Assembly (NCBI GenBank): GCA_017502915.1
Contig: JAFVUB010000006.1
Location: 1 to 64,000 of the forward strand
Reading direction: 5' to 3'
Length of the DNA: 64,000 nucleotides
DNA from: Clostridia bacterium
Lineage (GTDB): Bacteria; Bacillota; Clostridia; Oscillospirales; CAG-272
How positions within the stretch are numbered: position 1 is the stretch's first letter; the number at the start of each line of letters is the position of its first letter. Made by a program: the position numbers and the translations under genes. Below the pieces are notes generated by a model. The model searched no databases. It had not been told where the DNA came from and worked only from the letters and a program-made list of their open reading frames with translations. Positions 56,647 through 64,000 of this stretch are shown here, piece after piece.

Positions 56647-57332
56647 TCATTCGTGAAGAGGATACACGCACCGCCGCCGTTATCGGCGGCGGTGCGTGCG
56701 ATAAGCTAAAGAAAGCCCGAGTTGCCGTTTTCGGTGTCGGAGGGGTCGGAGGAAACGCCGTTGAGGCGTTGGCGCGTGCGGGGGTCGGTCGAATAGACAT
56801 TTTTGACGGCGACACCGTTAACCTTTCGAACATAAACAGACAAATAATCGCGCTTCACTCGACGGTGGGGAAAAGTAAGGTCGAGGTCATGCGCCAGAGG
56901 ATACTTGACATTAACCCCGATTGCGACGTTCGGGTAAAGCAGGTCTTCTATTTGCCCGAAAATGCCGACGAGATCGACCTTTCTCACTACAACTATATAG
57001 TTGACGCCGTTGATACGGTGGCGGCAAAGCTCGAGCTTGCTGTTCGTACGCAATCTTGCGGAGTTCCCATGATCGCCGCTATGGGGGCGGGGAACAAGCT
57101 TGATCCCACGGCGTTCACCGTTTCTGACATATATAAGACCGACACCTGTGCGCTTGCAAGAGTTATGCGGCGTGAGCTGAAGGCAAGAGGAATAAAGCAC
57201 CTCAAGGTCGTTTGGTCACGCGAGCTCTCGGTAAAGACCGAGGGCGGCGTGGTCGGCAGTATGCCGCACGTTCCGGGCGTTGCTGGATATATCATCGCCG
57301 GAGAGGTAATAAAAGACCTGATAAAAGAGTAA
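56643..57332 (+). CDS. tcdA: tRNA threonylcarbamoyladenosine dehydratase (ThiF/E1-like)
   Basis: Cyclises t6A to ct6A at position 37 of tRNAs decoding ANN codons, using ATP. The 229-residue product is shorter than the E. coli form but has the E1-like core: VAVFGVGGVGGNAVEALARAG (nucleotide loop), IFDGDTVNLSNINRQIIA, VDAVDTVAAKLEL, and VWSRE near the C terminus. Overlap with the preceding membrane protein gene suggests one operon with prfB upstream. Confidence 0.9.
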   Translation: MIIREEDTRTAAVIGGGACDKLKKARVAVFGVGGVGGNAVEALARAGVGRIDIFDGDTVNLSNINRQIIALHSTVGKSKVEVMRQRILDINPDCDVRVKQVFYLPENADEIDLSHYNYIVDAVDTVAAKLELAVRTQSCGVPMIAAMGAGNKLDPTAFTVSDIYKTDTCALARVMRRELKARGIKHLKVVWSRELSVKTEGGVVGSMPHVPGVAGYIIAGEVIKDLIKE

Positions 57333-57443
57333 AAGAATACCGACAGACGGCTTGTTATTGCGCGAAAATGCAACCGAAAGAATCTCACGTTGAATCTCTG
57401 TTGAGCATTGCAATGTGAAAGGTGTATCTGTTTAGGGGGCTAA

Positions 57444-58529
57444 ATGGAGAAAAAAGACGAAAAAATTTACGATATTGCCGTGGTGGGAGCAGGACCTGCG
57501 GGAGCGGTTTTTGTCAAGGAAATAGCGAAATCACGCCCTGACCTGAAAATCCTTCTCATCAACGGGCAGTCTCCAAGCTCGGCAAAGCCTTGCGGAGGGC
57601 TTCTCGCGCCAGACGCGCAAAAGCTTCTTGCAAAATTTGATTTGGTTCTTCCCAAAAGCATTCTTGAGGACCCTCAGATTTTCGCGGTCGAAACGATCGA
57701 TATTGATCAAAAGCTGGTTAGATACTATCAAAGATATTATCTTAATATGGATAGATACGCCTTTGACAGCTGGCTTCTTTCCCTCGTTCCGTCGCATGTT
57801 ACGCTCTTGAATGGAAGAGTAACAAAAATAAAAAAGCAAGACGAGCTTTATAATATTTTCACAAGGTATAACGGCGAAGAGGTGCAGATGAGTGCAAAAG
57901 CACTTGTCGGTGCAGACGGAGGGGGCTCGGTTGTAAGGCGTACGTTTTTTGCTCCTATGAGGGCGCAATATGTTGCAATACAACAATGGTTCAACAATGA
58001 AGGACAAAAAATGCCTTATTACTCCTGCATTTTTGACGCCAAAACAAGTGATAGCTGCTCGTGGACCATACATAAAGGAAACTACGTTATATTCGGCGGG
58101 GCTTTTGAACGGCAAGGCTGCCGTCGGGCATTTGACACACAGAAATCAAGGCTTGAGGCGTTTCTTGGCAACTCTTTTGGAAAAGCCGTTAAGACCGAGG
58201 CTTGTCTGGTTTCGAGTCCGCGCGCAATGAAAGATTTTTGCACAGGAGAGGATCGCGTTTTCCTTCTTGGCGAGGCGGCAGGCTTTATAAGCGCGAGCTC
58301 TTTTGAAGGGCTTAGCAGTGCGATGTTCAGCGGAAAAACTCTTGCTGAGGCTTTTGCAAAAGGGAAGTCGTATAAGGACATACAACGTATATACAAAAAG
58401 AGCACTCGACCGTTAAGATTTAAGCTTCGCTCCAAATCGGTGAAAAGGGCGATTTTGTGTGCTCCGTCTATAAGAGGACTTATAATGAGGAGCGGAATAC
58501 AAAGCATTACCCCCTACACAAAAAGGTAA
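57444..58529 (+). CDS. FAD-dependent oxidoreductase, geranylgeranyl reductase-like
   Basis: A 361-residue flavoprotein. N-terminal FAD loop YDIAVVGAGPAGAVFVKEIA, then AKPCGGLLAPDAQKLL, VGADGGGSVVRRTFF (DG motif region) and GEDRVFLLGEAAGFISASSFEGLSSAM (GD-type FAD contact). This set fits the geranylgeranyl reductase and PHBH branch. Related clostridial proteins lack defined substrates. It stands alone: TTAGGGGG before the ATG, a terminator after it. The 110-base gap upstream showed no clear promoter. Confidence 0.8.
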   Translation: MEKKDEKIYDIAVVGAGPAGAVFVKEIAKSRPDLKILLINGQSPSSAKPCGGLLAPDAQKLLAKFDLVLPKSILEDPQIFAVETIDIDQKLVRYYQRYYLNMDRYAFDSWLLSLVPSHVTLLNGRVTKIKKQDELYNIFTRYNGEEVQMSAKALVGADGGGSVVRRTFFAPMRAQYVAIQQWFNNEGQKMPYYSCIFDAKTSDSCSWTIHKGNYVIFGGAFERQGCRRAFDTQKSRLEAFLGNSFGKAVKTEACLVSSPRAMKDFCTGEDRVFLLGEAAGFISASSFEGLSSAMFSGKTLAEAFAKGKSYKDIQRIYKKSTRPLRFKLRSKSVKRAILCAPSIRGLIMRSGIQSITPYTKR

Positions 58530-58539
58530 ATAAACACAA

Positions 58540-58570
58540 AAGAACAGCAGAGAAGCTCTCTGCTGTTCTT
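58540..58570. terminator. Terminator between the flavoprotein gene and lepA
   Basis: A 14-bp perfect stem (58540-58553 with 58557-58570), loop AGC, between two converging genes. Confidence 0.82.
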
Positions 58571-58596
58571 GGTTTATTAAACAAGACAAATTAATG

Positions 58597-60417
58597 TTAT
58601 CTGTCGTCCGAATCGAGCTTAAGAACTGCCATAAACGCCTCCGGGGAAACCTGGACCGAGCCGAGCTGGCGCATCTTTTTCTTACCTTCCTTCTGCTTTT
58701 CAAGCAGCTTCTTCTTACGGGTTATGTCTCCACCGTAGCACTTGGCAAGAACGTCCTTTCGCATCGCTTTGACAGTCTCTCGCGCGATAACTCGACCGCC
58801 GACTGCAGCCTGTATCGGTATCTCGAAGAGCTGACGCGGAATGTTCTCCTTAAGACGCTCGGCAATACGGCGGGCGCGGGGATACGCCTTTTCCTCGTGA
58901 ACGATGAAGGAAAGAGCGTCAACCTGGTCTCCGTTGAGCAGGAAGTCAAGCTTGACGAGCTTTGACGGACGGTACTCGAGTATCTCGTAATCAAGAGAGG
59001 CGTAACCGCGCGAACGGCTCTTGAGCGCGTCGAAAAAGTCGTAGATTATTTCGTTGAGCGGGAGCTCGTAGTGCAGATCAACGCGGGTCTTATCGAGATA
59101 TTTCATATCAATAAAGGTTCCGCGTCGGTCCTGACACAGCTCCATAAGTCCTCCAACGAAGTCGACCGGCGTTATGATATGCGCCTCAACGATAGGCTCG
59201 GCGGCGTGCTCGATTTCGTCGGGAGAGGGGAAGTTGGTCGGATTATCGATATTTACGATATCGCCGTTTCTCATCTTGACCTCGTAGATGACGCTGGGGG
59301 CCGTGGTGATGAGATCGAGATTAAACTCTCGCTCAAGTCGCTCCTCTATTATCTCCATGTGCAAAAGACCGAGAAATCCGCAACGGAATCCAAAGCCGAG
59401 GGCGATCGAGGTCTCGGGCTCGAAAACGAGAGCGGCGTCGTTGAGCATCAGCTTCTCAAGCGCATCGCGCAGGTCGCCGTAGCGTGCTCCGTCGGCAGGA
59501 TATATACCGGCGTAGACCATCGGCTTTGCCTGCTTGAAGCCGGGCAGGGCCGTTTCGGCGGGATCGGCGTCGAGGGTCACCGTATCTCCGACCCGGGTGT
59601 CGCCAACGCTCTTGATGGCGGCGGTGATGTAACCGACCTCGCCGGCGTAAAGTCTTGGCGCCTTGGTCAGTCCGAGCGGCTCCATATAGCCGACGTCCAC
59701 GACATCGTAGCACTGACCGGTGCTCATCATACGGATACGGTCGCCGGCGGCAACGCTTCCGTCTATTATACGAATGTAAACTACGACGCCGAGATAGCTG
59801 TCGTAGTAAGAATCGAAGATAAGAGCCTTGAGGGGGGCGGTCTCGTCTCCGCCGGGGGCGGGAACGTTTTTGGCAACGTCCTCAAGAACGTCTGTGATGT
59901 TAAGACCCACCTTTGCCGAGATGGCGGGGCAGCCCTCTGCGGGAATACCGATCACGTCCTCGATCTCACCGCGAACCCTGTCGGGGTCGGCAGACGGCAG
60001 GTCGATCTTGTTTACGACCGGAAGGATCTCAAGCCCGGCGTCGGCGGCGAGATAGGCGTTTGCCAAGGTCTGCGCCTCGATGCCCTGGGTGGCGTCAACG
60101 ACGAGCAAAGCGCCCTCGCAGGCGTTCAGCGAGCGCGAGACCTCGTAGTTGAAGTCAACGTGTCCGGGTGTGTCGATCAGGTTAAAAATATACTTTTCAC
60201 CGTCGGGGGCGTTGTAATGCAGGCGAACGGCACGAGCCTTTATGGTAATGCCGCGCTCGCGCTCAAGCTCCATGTTATCAAGGATCTGATCCTCCATGTC
60301 TCGCTTCTGAACGGTTTCGGTAGCCTCGAGCAAACGGTCTGCCAGCGTCGATTTACCGTGATCTATATGTGCTATTATAGAAAAATTACGGATATTTTTC
60401 TGTCTTTCGTTCGGCAT
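58597..60417 (-). CDS. lepA: Translation factor LepA (EF4)
   Basis: Ribosome-associated GTPase. The 606 residues fit. G motifs: [18 protein letters not shown] (G1), [10 protein letters not shown] (G2), DTPGHVDF (G3), [10 protein letters not shown] (G4). The EF-G-like domains follow with [22 protein letters not shown], and the LepA-specific C-terminal domain has [36 protein letters not shown]. Its promoter is about 36 bases upstream. A long antisense frame over the gene is a shadow. Confidence 0.97.
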   Translation of the reverse strand: MPNERQKNIRNFSIIAHIDHGKSTLADRLLEATETVQKRDMEDQILDNMELERERGITIKARAVRLHYNAPDGEKYIFNLIDTPGHVDFNYEVSRSLNACEGALLVVDATQGIEAQTLANAYLAADAGLEILPVVNKIDLPSADPDRVRGEIEDVIGIPAEGCPAISAKVGLNITDVLEDVAKNVPAPGGDETAPLKALIFDSYYDSYLGVVVYIRIIDGSVAAGDRIRMMSTGQCYDVVDVGYMEPLGLTKAPRLYAGEVGYITAAIKSVGDTRVGDTVTLDADPAETALPGFKQAKPMVYAGIYPADGARYGDLRDALEKLMLNDAALVFEPETSIALGFGFRCGFLGLLHMEIIEERLEREFNLDLITTAPSVIYEVKMRNGDIVNIDNPTNFPSPDEIEHAAEPIVEAHIITPVDFVGGLMELCQDRRGTFIDMKYLDKTRVDLHYELPLNEIIYDFFDALKSRSRGYASLDYEILEYRPSKLVKLDFLLNGDQVDALSFIVHEEKAYPRARRIAERLKENIPRQLFEIPIQAAVGGRVIARETVKAMRKDVLAKCYGGDITRKKKLLEKQKEGKKKMRQLGSVQVSPEAFMAVLKLDSDDR

Positions 60418-60446
60418 AGTGCCTCCTAAATATCATAATCGGATAT

Positions 60447-60475
60447 ATTATATAATATTTTTCGCAAAATGACAA
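60447..60475 (-). promoter_or_regulatory. Promoter of lepA
   Basis: Minus strand TTGTCA, 17-base spacer, TATAAT. Confidence 0.75.
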
Positions 60476-60507
60476 GAACATTTTTCAAAAAAATCAACCA
60501 AACGTGA

Positions 60508-60534
60508 AAAACGGCGAGCTCGGCTCGCCGTTTT
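60508..60534 (-). terminator. Terminator after the BofC-like gene
   Basis: A 12-bp GC-rich stem (60508-60519 with 60523-60534, loop TCG) with TTTT on the minus side, between this gene and the lepA promoter. Confidence 0.75.
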
Positions 60535-60535
60535 G

Positions 60536-60886
60536 TTAACTGTAGCTTTCGATCAGTCTCTCAAGCTCCTCGCGAGACGAGACCTCGATGCCTATGGCAA
60601 GTCTGTCCCGCTCAGATTTCGGCAGGGTGACTGTGGGGAGGTTTATCGTCTCAATGAGGCGTCCCTCGGCATCAAATATACCGATGATCTGTCGGTATGA
60701 GCGCAAAAGGTAGATCTCCTGTACGGGTGCGAGCGCCTCGTTAGGACTTTCGAGCTCGGTGATATCAACCCTTACGTCCTCCCGTTGGGGAGACGTGAAT
60801 ATAAAAATGCCGATAACGGTCAGCCCTGCTATAGCAACGGTAAGGCAGACGGCGCAGATCAGCCGCTTTTTTTCGTAAAGTGTCAT
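60536..60886 (-). CDS. Membrane-anchored protein with a BofC-like C-terminal domain
   Basis: A 116-residue protein with an N-terminal membrane helix (LICAVCLTVAIAGLTVIGIFIF) and an outer domain: EIYLLRSYRQIIGIFDAEGRLIETINLPTVTLPKSERDRLAIGIEV, SSREELERLIES. The order of strand, acidic hairpin, LPxxDRxxLxxGIxVxSxxEL and a final helix resembles the C-terminal domain of BofC, a sporulation regulator of the SpoIVB protease. The similarity is by pattern only. It diverges from the class A PBP gene. Confidence 0.55.
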   Translation of the reverse strand: MTLYEKKRLICAVCLTVAIAGLTVIGIFIFTSPQREDVRVDITELESPNEALAPVQEIYLLRSYRQIIGIFDAEGRLIETINLPTVTLPKSERDRLAIGIEVSSREELERLIESYS

Positions 60887-60998
60887 TGCTTTGTCTCTTT
60901 TCTTTTAACTGTAAACTTATTTTCTCTCAAGACGAAAATAATAACCGCGAAAAGAGTCAATAATAAAGGTGAAATTTTCGGAAGTTTTGGGGATAAAT

Positions 60999-63422
60999 AT
61001 GAAAAGAAGATATTGCAAGACCAGCGCCGAGCAGAGAAAATACCTGCGACGCCGCGCTCTGAAATTGACGGTTGCCATTATTGCAGTGTTGACCATTATC
61101 GGTCTTTGCGCGGTATCGGCTTTTGCGCTTTACGTTGGCAATAACGTGAAAACACAGATAGACGTATCTCTGTTTGAAGGCGCGGGAAGCGACACCGTGA
61201 CCCGTCTTTACTATTTTGATGACGGCGGTAACGCCGTTGAGTTGACAGATCAGCGCCTCTACGGCTCACACGTCACGGTATACACCTCGCTCGGCAGCAT
61301 ACCTAAAACGCTTATCAACGCCTTCGTGGCTATTGAGGACAAGCGGTTTTATTCGCATCACGGCGTCGATTGGTACCGCACGGCAGCAGCAGGGGTTAAT
61401 TATATATTCAAGGGGCAAAGCGCTTTCGGGGGATCGACAATTACGCAACAGCTGATAAAAAACGTTACGGGGAGCGATGAGGTTGCGGTCTCGCGAAAGC
61501 TGCAGGAGATATTTTACGCCCTCGACCTTGAAGAGAAGATGGGAAAGGACGAGATACTTGAGCTTTATCTCAACATAGTGAACCTTTCTCAGGGCTGCTA
61601 CGGAGTTGGCGCAGCGGCGGAAAAATACTTTTCAAAATCGGTCTCGGAGCTGAATCTTATCGAGTCTGCCGCTATCGCCGCTATCACGAAAAATCCGTCC
61701 TATTACGACCCGATAAACCACCCCGAGCACAACCGCGACCGCCGAGACATTATCCTGTCTCAAATGCTGGAGCAGGGGTATATAAGTGAGCAGGAGTTCG
61801 AGTCGGCGTACGGCAAGGAGCTTGAGCTGAAAGTCGGAAGGGAGACTTCGGGGATAAACTCGTGGTATACCGATATGGTGATCGAGGACGTTATTGTTGA
61901 TCTTATGAACGAGCTGGGGTATACCCGCGCGGCGGCGTCCTATCTCGTGTATAACGGTGGACTTCGTATATACACGGCGCAGGACCCGTCTATACAGCAG
62001 TCGGTCGAAAGCTATTATGCCGACGAGGAGAACTTTCCTGTAGACGACCGCGAGTCGGGTCAGAGCGGAATTATAGTAATAGATCCGACCGACGGAGACG
62101 TTCTCGGTGTTGCGGGGGCTATCGGGGAGAAGGCGGCAAACCGCATACAAAGCTATGCCACCGATACCAAGCGACCGTCGGGCTCGGTCATCAAGCCACT
62201 GTCGGTCTACGCGCCGGCGCTTGAGGATGGGATCATAACCTGGTCGAGCGTTTATGACGACGTTCCCGTTGAGTTCTTCGAGGAGAACGGCAAAATGAGT
62301 GCTTGGCCCAACAACGCAAGCAACACCTTTGCAGGGCTTGCGAACGTAAAGTACGCTTTGCAGGAATCGCTTAACACGGTTGCCGTCAAAGCACTTTACG
62401 ATCTTGGAGCCGAGAGATCGTACGATTATCTTGTGAAGCGATTTGGCATCGAAAGCCTAATCCCAAGCGACTGCGACACGGCACCGCTGGCTCTCGGTCA
62501 GCAGACCTACGGCGTTACTCTTCGCGAGATAACGGCGGCGTACACGGCGTTCGCGAACGGAGGCTTTGCTTACAGGGCGAGGTCGTACGTCACGGTTATG
62601 ACTAAAAACGGAGACGTGCTTCTCGATAATACGTCCCATGGCGAGCGGGTCATCAGCGAGGGGAATGCCGCCGTTATGACTAAGCTTTTGCAGAACGTCG
62701 TTGAGCTGGGAAGCTCGTCGGTCACGGTCAGCCTGAGAGAAAGCATTGAGGTCGCCGCCAAGACGGGAACCACACAAAACAGCTGTGACCGATGGTTCGT
62801 GGGGTATACGCCCTATTACGTTTGCGGCGTTTGGTACGGTCACGAATATCCGTCAACTCTGCCGCAAAGCACGCTCCGCGTCTGCTCGACCGTCTGGAAC
62901 GACGTTATGACAGAGCTTCACTCGGAGTTCGTTGAGTCGGATGAGGTAAAGAGGTTTAAGCTGCCCGAAAACGTCATTCAAGCCGCCTACTGCAGGGATT
63001 CGGGCAAGCTGATGACGGCGTCCTGCCTGATAGACGCGAGAGGAGAGCGCGAGGAGATCGGTTGGTTCGTCGACGGAACTCAGCCTAAAAGCTTTTGCGA
63101 GTGCCACGTTACGGTGAAATACGATCTTTTCGGCGAGGGTGTGGCGCTTGACGGTTGTTTGCCGCACGAGTGTGTGTCGGTCGGAATGATACGAGTCCAA
63201 CGTAGCTTTCCGGTTCAGATCACGGTGAGCGACGCGCAGTACGTCTGGCGAGAGCTTGACGCAGCCCTCCCACCAAACTCGGACGATATCTCTCCATTTT
63301 TTGCGTCAAGCCTCGGGGAAGGGGAATATTGCGGAGTCAGCGATGCTGAGCGGCAGTTCAACAGCGCCTGCCGAGACCACGGGGGATACGCTTATTGGCT
63401 TTTTTCAAGGAAACGGGATTAA
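60999..63422 (+). CDS. Class A penicillin-binding protein (PBP1A type)
   Basis: A bifunctional peptidoglycan synthase of 807 residues. One membrane helix (residues about 20-42), then the transglycosylase domain with FVAIEDKRFYSHHGVDWYR and GGSTITQQLIKN, then ALDLEEKMGKDEILELYLN. The transpeptidase domain shows SGSVIKP (SxxK), a later SLNTVA (SxN) and KTGTT (KTG), all intact. An extra C-terminal region with several Cys follows. ATG 60999 is chosen, with GGGG 7 bases before it; the GTG at 60969 has no ribosome site. Confidence 0.93.
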   Translation: MKRRYCKTSAEQRKYLRRRALKLTVAIIAVLTIIGLCAVSAFALYVGNNVKTQIDVSLFEGAGSDTVTRLYYFDDGGNAVELTDQRLYGSHVTVYTSLGSIPKTLINAFVAIEDKRFYSHHGVDWYRTAAAGVNYIFKGQSAFGGSTITQQLIKNVTGSDEVAVSRKLQEIFYALDLEEKMGKDEILELYLNIVNLSQGCYGVGAAAEKYFSKSVSELNLIESAAIAAITKNPSYYDPINHPEHNRDRRDIILSQMLEQGYISEQEFESAYGKELELKVGRETSGINSWYTDMVIEDVIVDLMNELGYTRAAASYLVYNGGLRIYTAQDPSIQQSVESYYADEENFPVDDRESGQSGIIVIDPTDGDVLGVAGAIGEKAANRIQSYATDTKRPSGSVIKPLSVYAPALEDGIITWSSVYDDVPVEFFEENGKMSAWPNNASNTFAGLANVKYALQESLNTVAVKALYDLGAERSYDYLVKRFGIESLIPSDCDTAPLALGQQTYGVTLREITAAYTAFANGGFAYRARSYVTVMTKNGDVLLDNTSHGERVISEGNAAVMTKLLQNVVELGSSSVTVSLRESIEVAAKTGTTQNSCDRWFVGYTPYYVCGVWYGHEYPSTLPQSTLRVCSTVWNDVMTELHSEFVESDEVKRFKLPENVIQAAYCRDSGKLMTASCLIDARGEREEIGWFVDGTQPKSFCECHVTVKYDLFGEGVALDGCLPHECVSVGMIRVQRSFPVQITVSDAQYVWRELDAALPPNSDDISPFFASSLGEGEYCGVSDAERQFNSACRDHGGYAYWLFSRKRD

Positions 63423-63436
63423 GAGATAAAAAACAC

Positions 63437-63465
63437 TTGACAATTTATCTCCAAAGTTGTATACT
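63437..63465 (+). promoter_or_regulatory. Promoter of the lipoprotein gene at the right edge
   Basis: TTGACA at 63437-63442, 17-base spacer, TATACT at 63460-63465, 30 bases before the ATG. Confidence 0.8.
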
Positions 63466-63495
63466 ATTAGCAGTATCTATGGAGGTATATTTTTA

Positions 63496-64000
63496 ATGAA
63501 AAAGGTAAGAATCATCTCAATGCTGCTCGCATTGGTTACAGTCCTTCTCTTTTCGACGTCCTGTACGGTCATAACCGTTTCGTCCAGCAAGGAGACGGAG
63601 GCAACGAAGGACACATATCCGAATCACATGAACGTTTCGATCGTCGTTTATTCTTGCGTTTCCACCGATGCGAACGGAAACTATGTTAAGCTTGAGAATG
63701 AAGAGGATTGGACGCCCATCATCGGTGCTCCGGTGGACGAGTCCCAGGGCATGACCGGTCTGTCTGTCGGATATGACAACGGTGAGCTGGTTAATCCCAG
63801 GATCGCTCTTGAGCAGCTTGCCAAGGTGCGCAAGGCAACCCTGACCTTTGCGGGAAATAACGTTGATACTATCAAGATGAACGGAAAGACTCATAAGACC
63901 GGCAGCGCGGTAAACACTACCCGTAAGGGAACCGTAAAGGCAGATCCTGAGAATTCGAGCTCTGAGGACCTTCCGGTATATTATATCGATATGGTCATGT
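63496..64000 (+). CDS. Lipoprotein of unknown function, 3' end outside the window
   Basis: ATG at 63496, with GGAGG 10 bases before it, opens a frame that continues to the window end (168 residues). It has a lipoprotein signal: MKKVRII, a hydrophobic run, and lipobox STSC with Cys at 23, then a Ser/Thr/Lys linker. The mature part has strand patterns (HMNVSIVVYSCVSTDANGNYVKLENEEDW, then KATLTFAGNNVDTIKMNGK) but no recognised family. Function cannot be judged from this part. Confidence 0.85.
   Translation, partial: MKKVRIISMLLALVTVLLFSTSCTVITVSSSKETEATKDTYPNHMNVSIVVYSCVSTDANGNYVKLENEEDWTPIIGAPVDESQGMTGLSVGYDNGELVNPRIALEQLAKVRKATLTFAGNNVDTIKMNGKTHKTGSAVNTTRKGTVKADPENSSSEDLPVYYIDMVM

Noticed and set aside
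57333..57443. Regulatory RNA before the geranylgeranyl reductase-like gene
   Set aside because: Some inverted repeats exist (GCAAT/ATTGC-like) but no stable, recognisable structure or promoter could be defined.
59071..60429. A 452-codon antisense frame over lepA
   Set aside because: Shadow of a conserved gene; no start signal and no family resemblance.
60969..60998. Ten extra N-terminal residues for the class A PBP from a GTG
   Set aside because: No ribosome site before the GTG; the ATG at 60999 has one.

Overview
The window looks like a chromosome segment of an uncultured, gut-type Clostridia (Bacillota). Supporting signs are the Gram-positive polymerase PolC, the IreB phosphoprotein, a cotJABC spore-coat operon, the gene order pyrH-frr-uppS-cdsA-dxr-rseP-ispG-polC, type 2 GalT and sigma-A promoters with 17-bp spacers. 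Lipoproteins, TTG/GTG starts with strong Shine-Dalgarno sites and T-tailed hairpin terminators all fit a low-to-mid GC Firmicute. The genus cannot be told from sequence alone.

Backbone, left: the 3' end of an IS3-family element (1-140), a GNAT acetyltransferase, an XRE regulator with membrane and zinc-ribbon parts, then the eight-gene housekeeping block (1556-12221) for UMP kinase, ribosome recycling, isoprenoid and phospholipid synthesis, intramembrane proteolysis and replication. A palindrome array, tRNA-Val, ackA and an SbcCD/YhaNO-type pair follow on the minus strand, then tRNA-Met and tRNA-Glu.

Backbone, middle (18.2-39.1 kb): an ABC exporter, galT, and the operon rluA-lnt-CPBP-tadA after upp. 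Next come a duplicated DUF1538 membrane protein with a tandem PII protein, alr with a DUF5722 lipoprotein, a phytoene-desaturase-like flavoprotein, a D,D-carboxypeptidase paralogue with degraded motifs, ribF, ireB and dxs.

Island (39351-52299): a tandem array inserted at the 3' end of guaA. Four copies of the 12-bp core TTATTCCCACTC (the last codons and stop of guaA, read in reverse) cut the region into three modules. Each module carries, at both ends, a pair of 12-bp direct repeats (AAAGTGTTGTCA) that look like arm-type integrase sites; the left pair always begins 100 bp from the core. Module 1 (1.1 kb) holds only a J-domain membrane protein. Module 2 (2.3 kb) holds a DUF4041/T5orf172 GIY-YIG protein and a membrane-anchored partner. 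Module 3 (9.6 kb) holds the tyrosine integrase, an Xis-like protein, ArdA, a MobC-like protein, a second tyrosine recombinase and a TOPRIM/DUF3991 protein. It also has a three-gene operon ending in an Mrr-like nuclease fused to an FtsK-gamma-like winged helix, and a stand-alone proteasome-like Ntn hydrolase. Modules 1 and 2 have no integrase of their own, so they look like minimal passenger cassettes sharing the ends of module 3. This is the strongest candidate for an undescribed system here.

Backbone, right (52.3-64 kb): guaA with a shortened glutaminase domain lacking the catalytic Cys motif, cotJABC, prfB without the usual frameshift, tcdA, a geranylgeranyl-reductase-like flavoprotein, lepA, a BofC-like protein, a class A PBP and the start of a lipoprotein gene that runs off the window.
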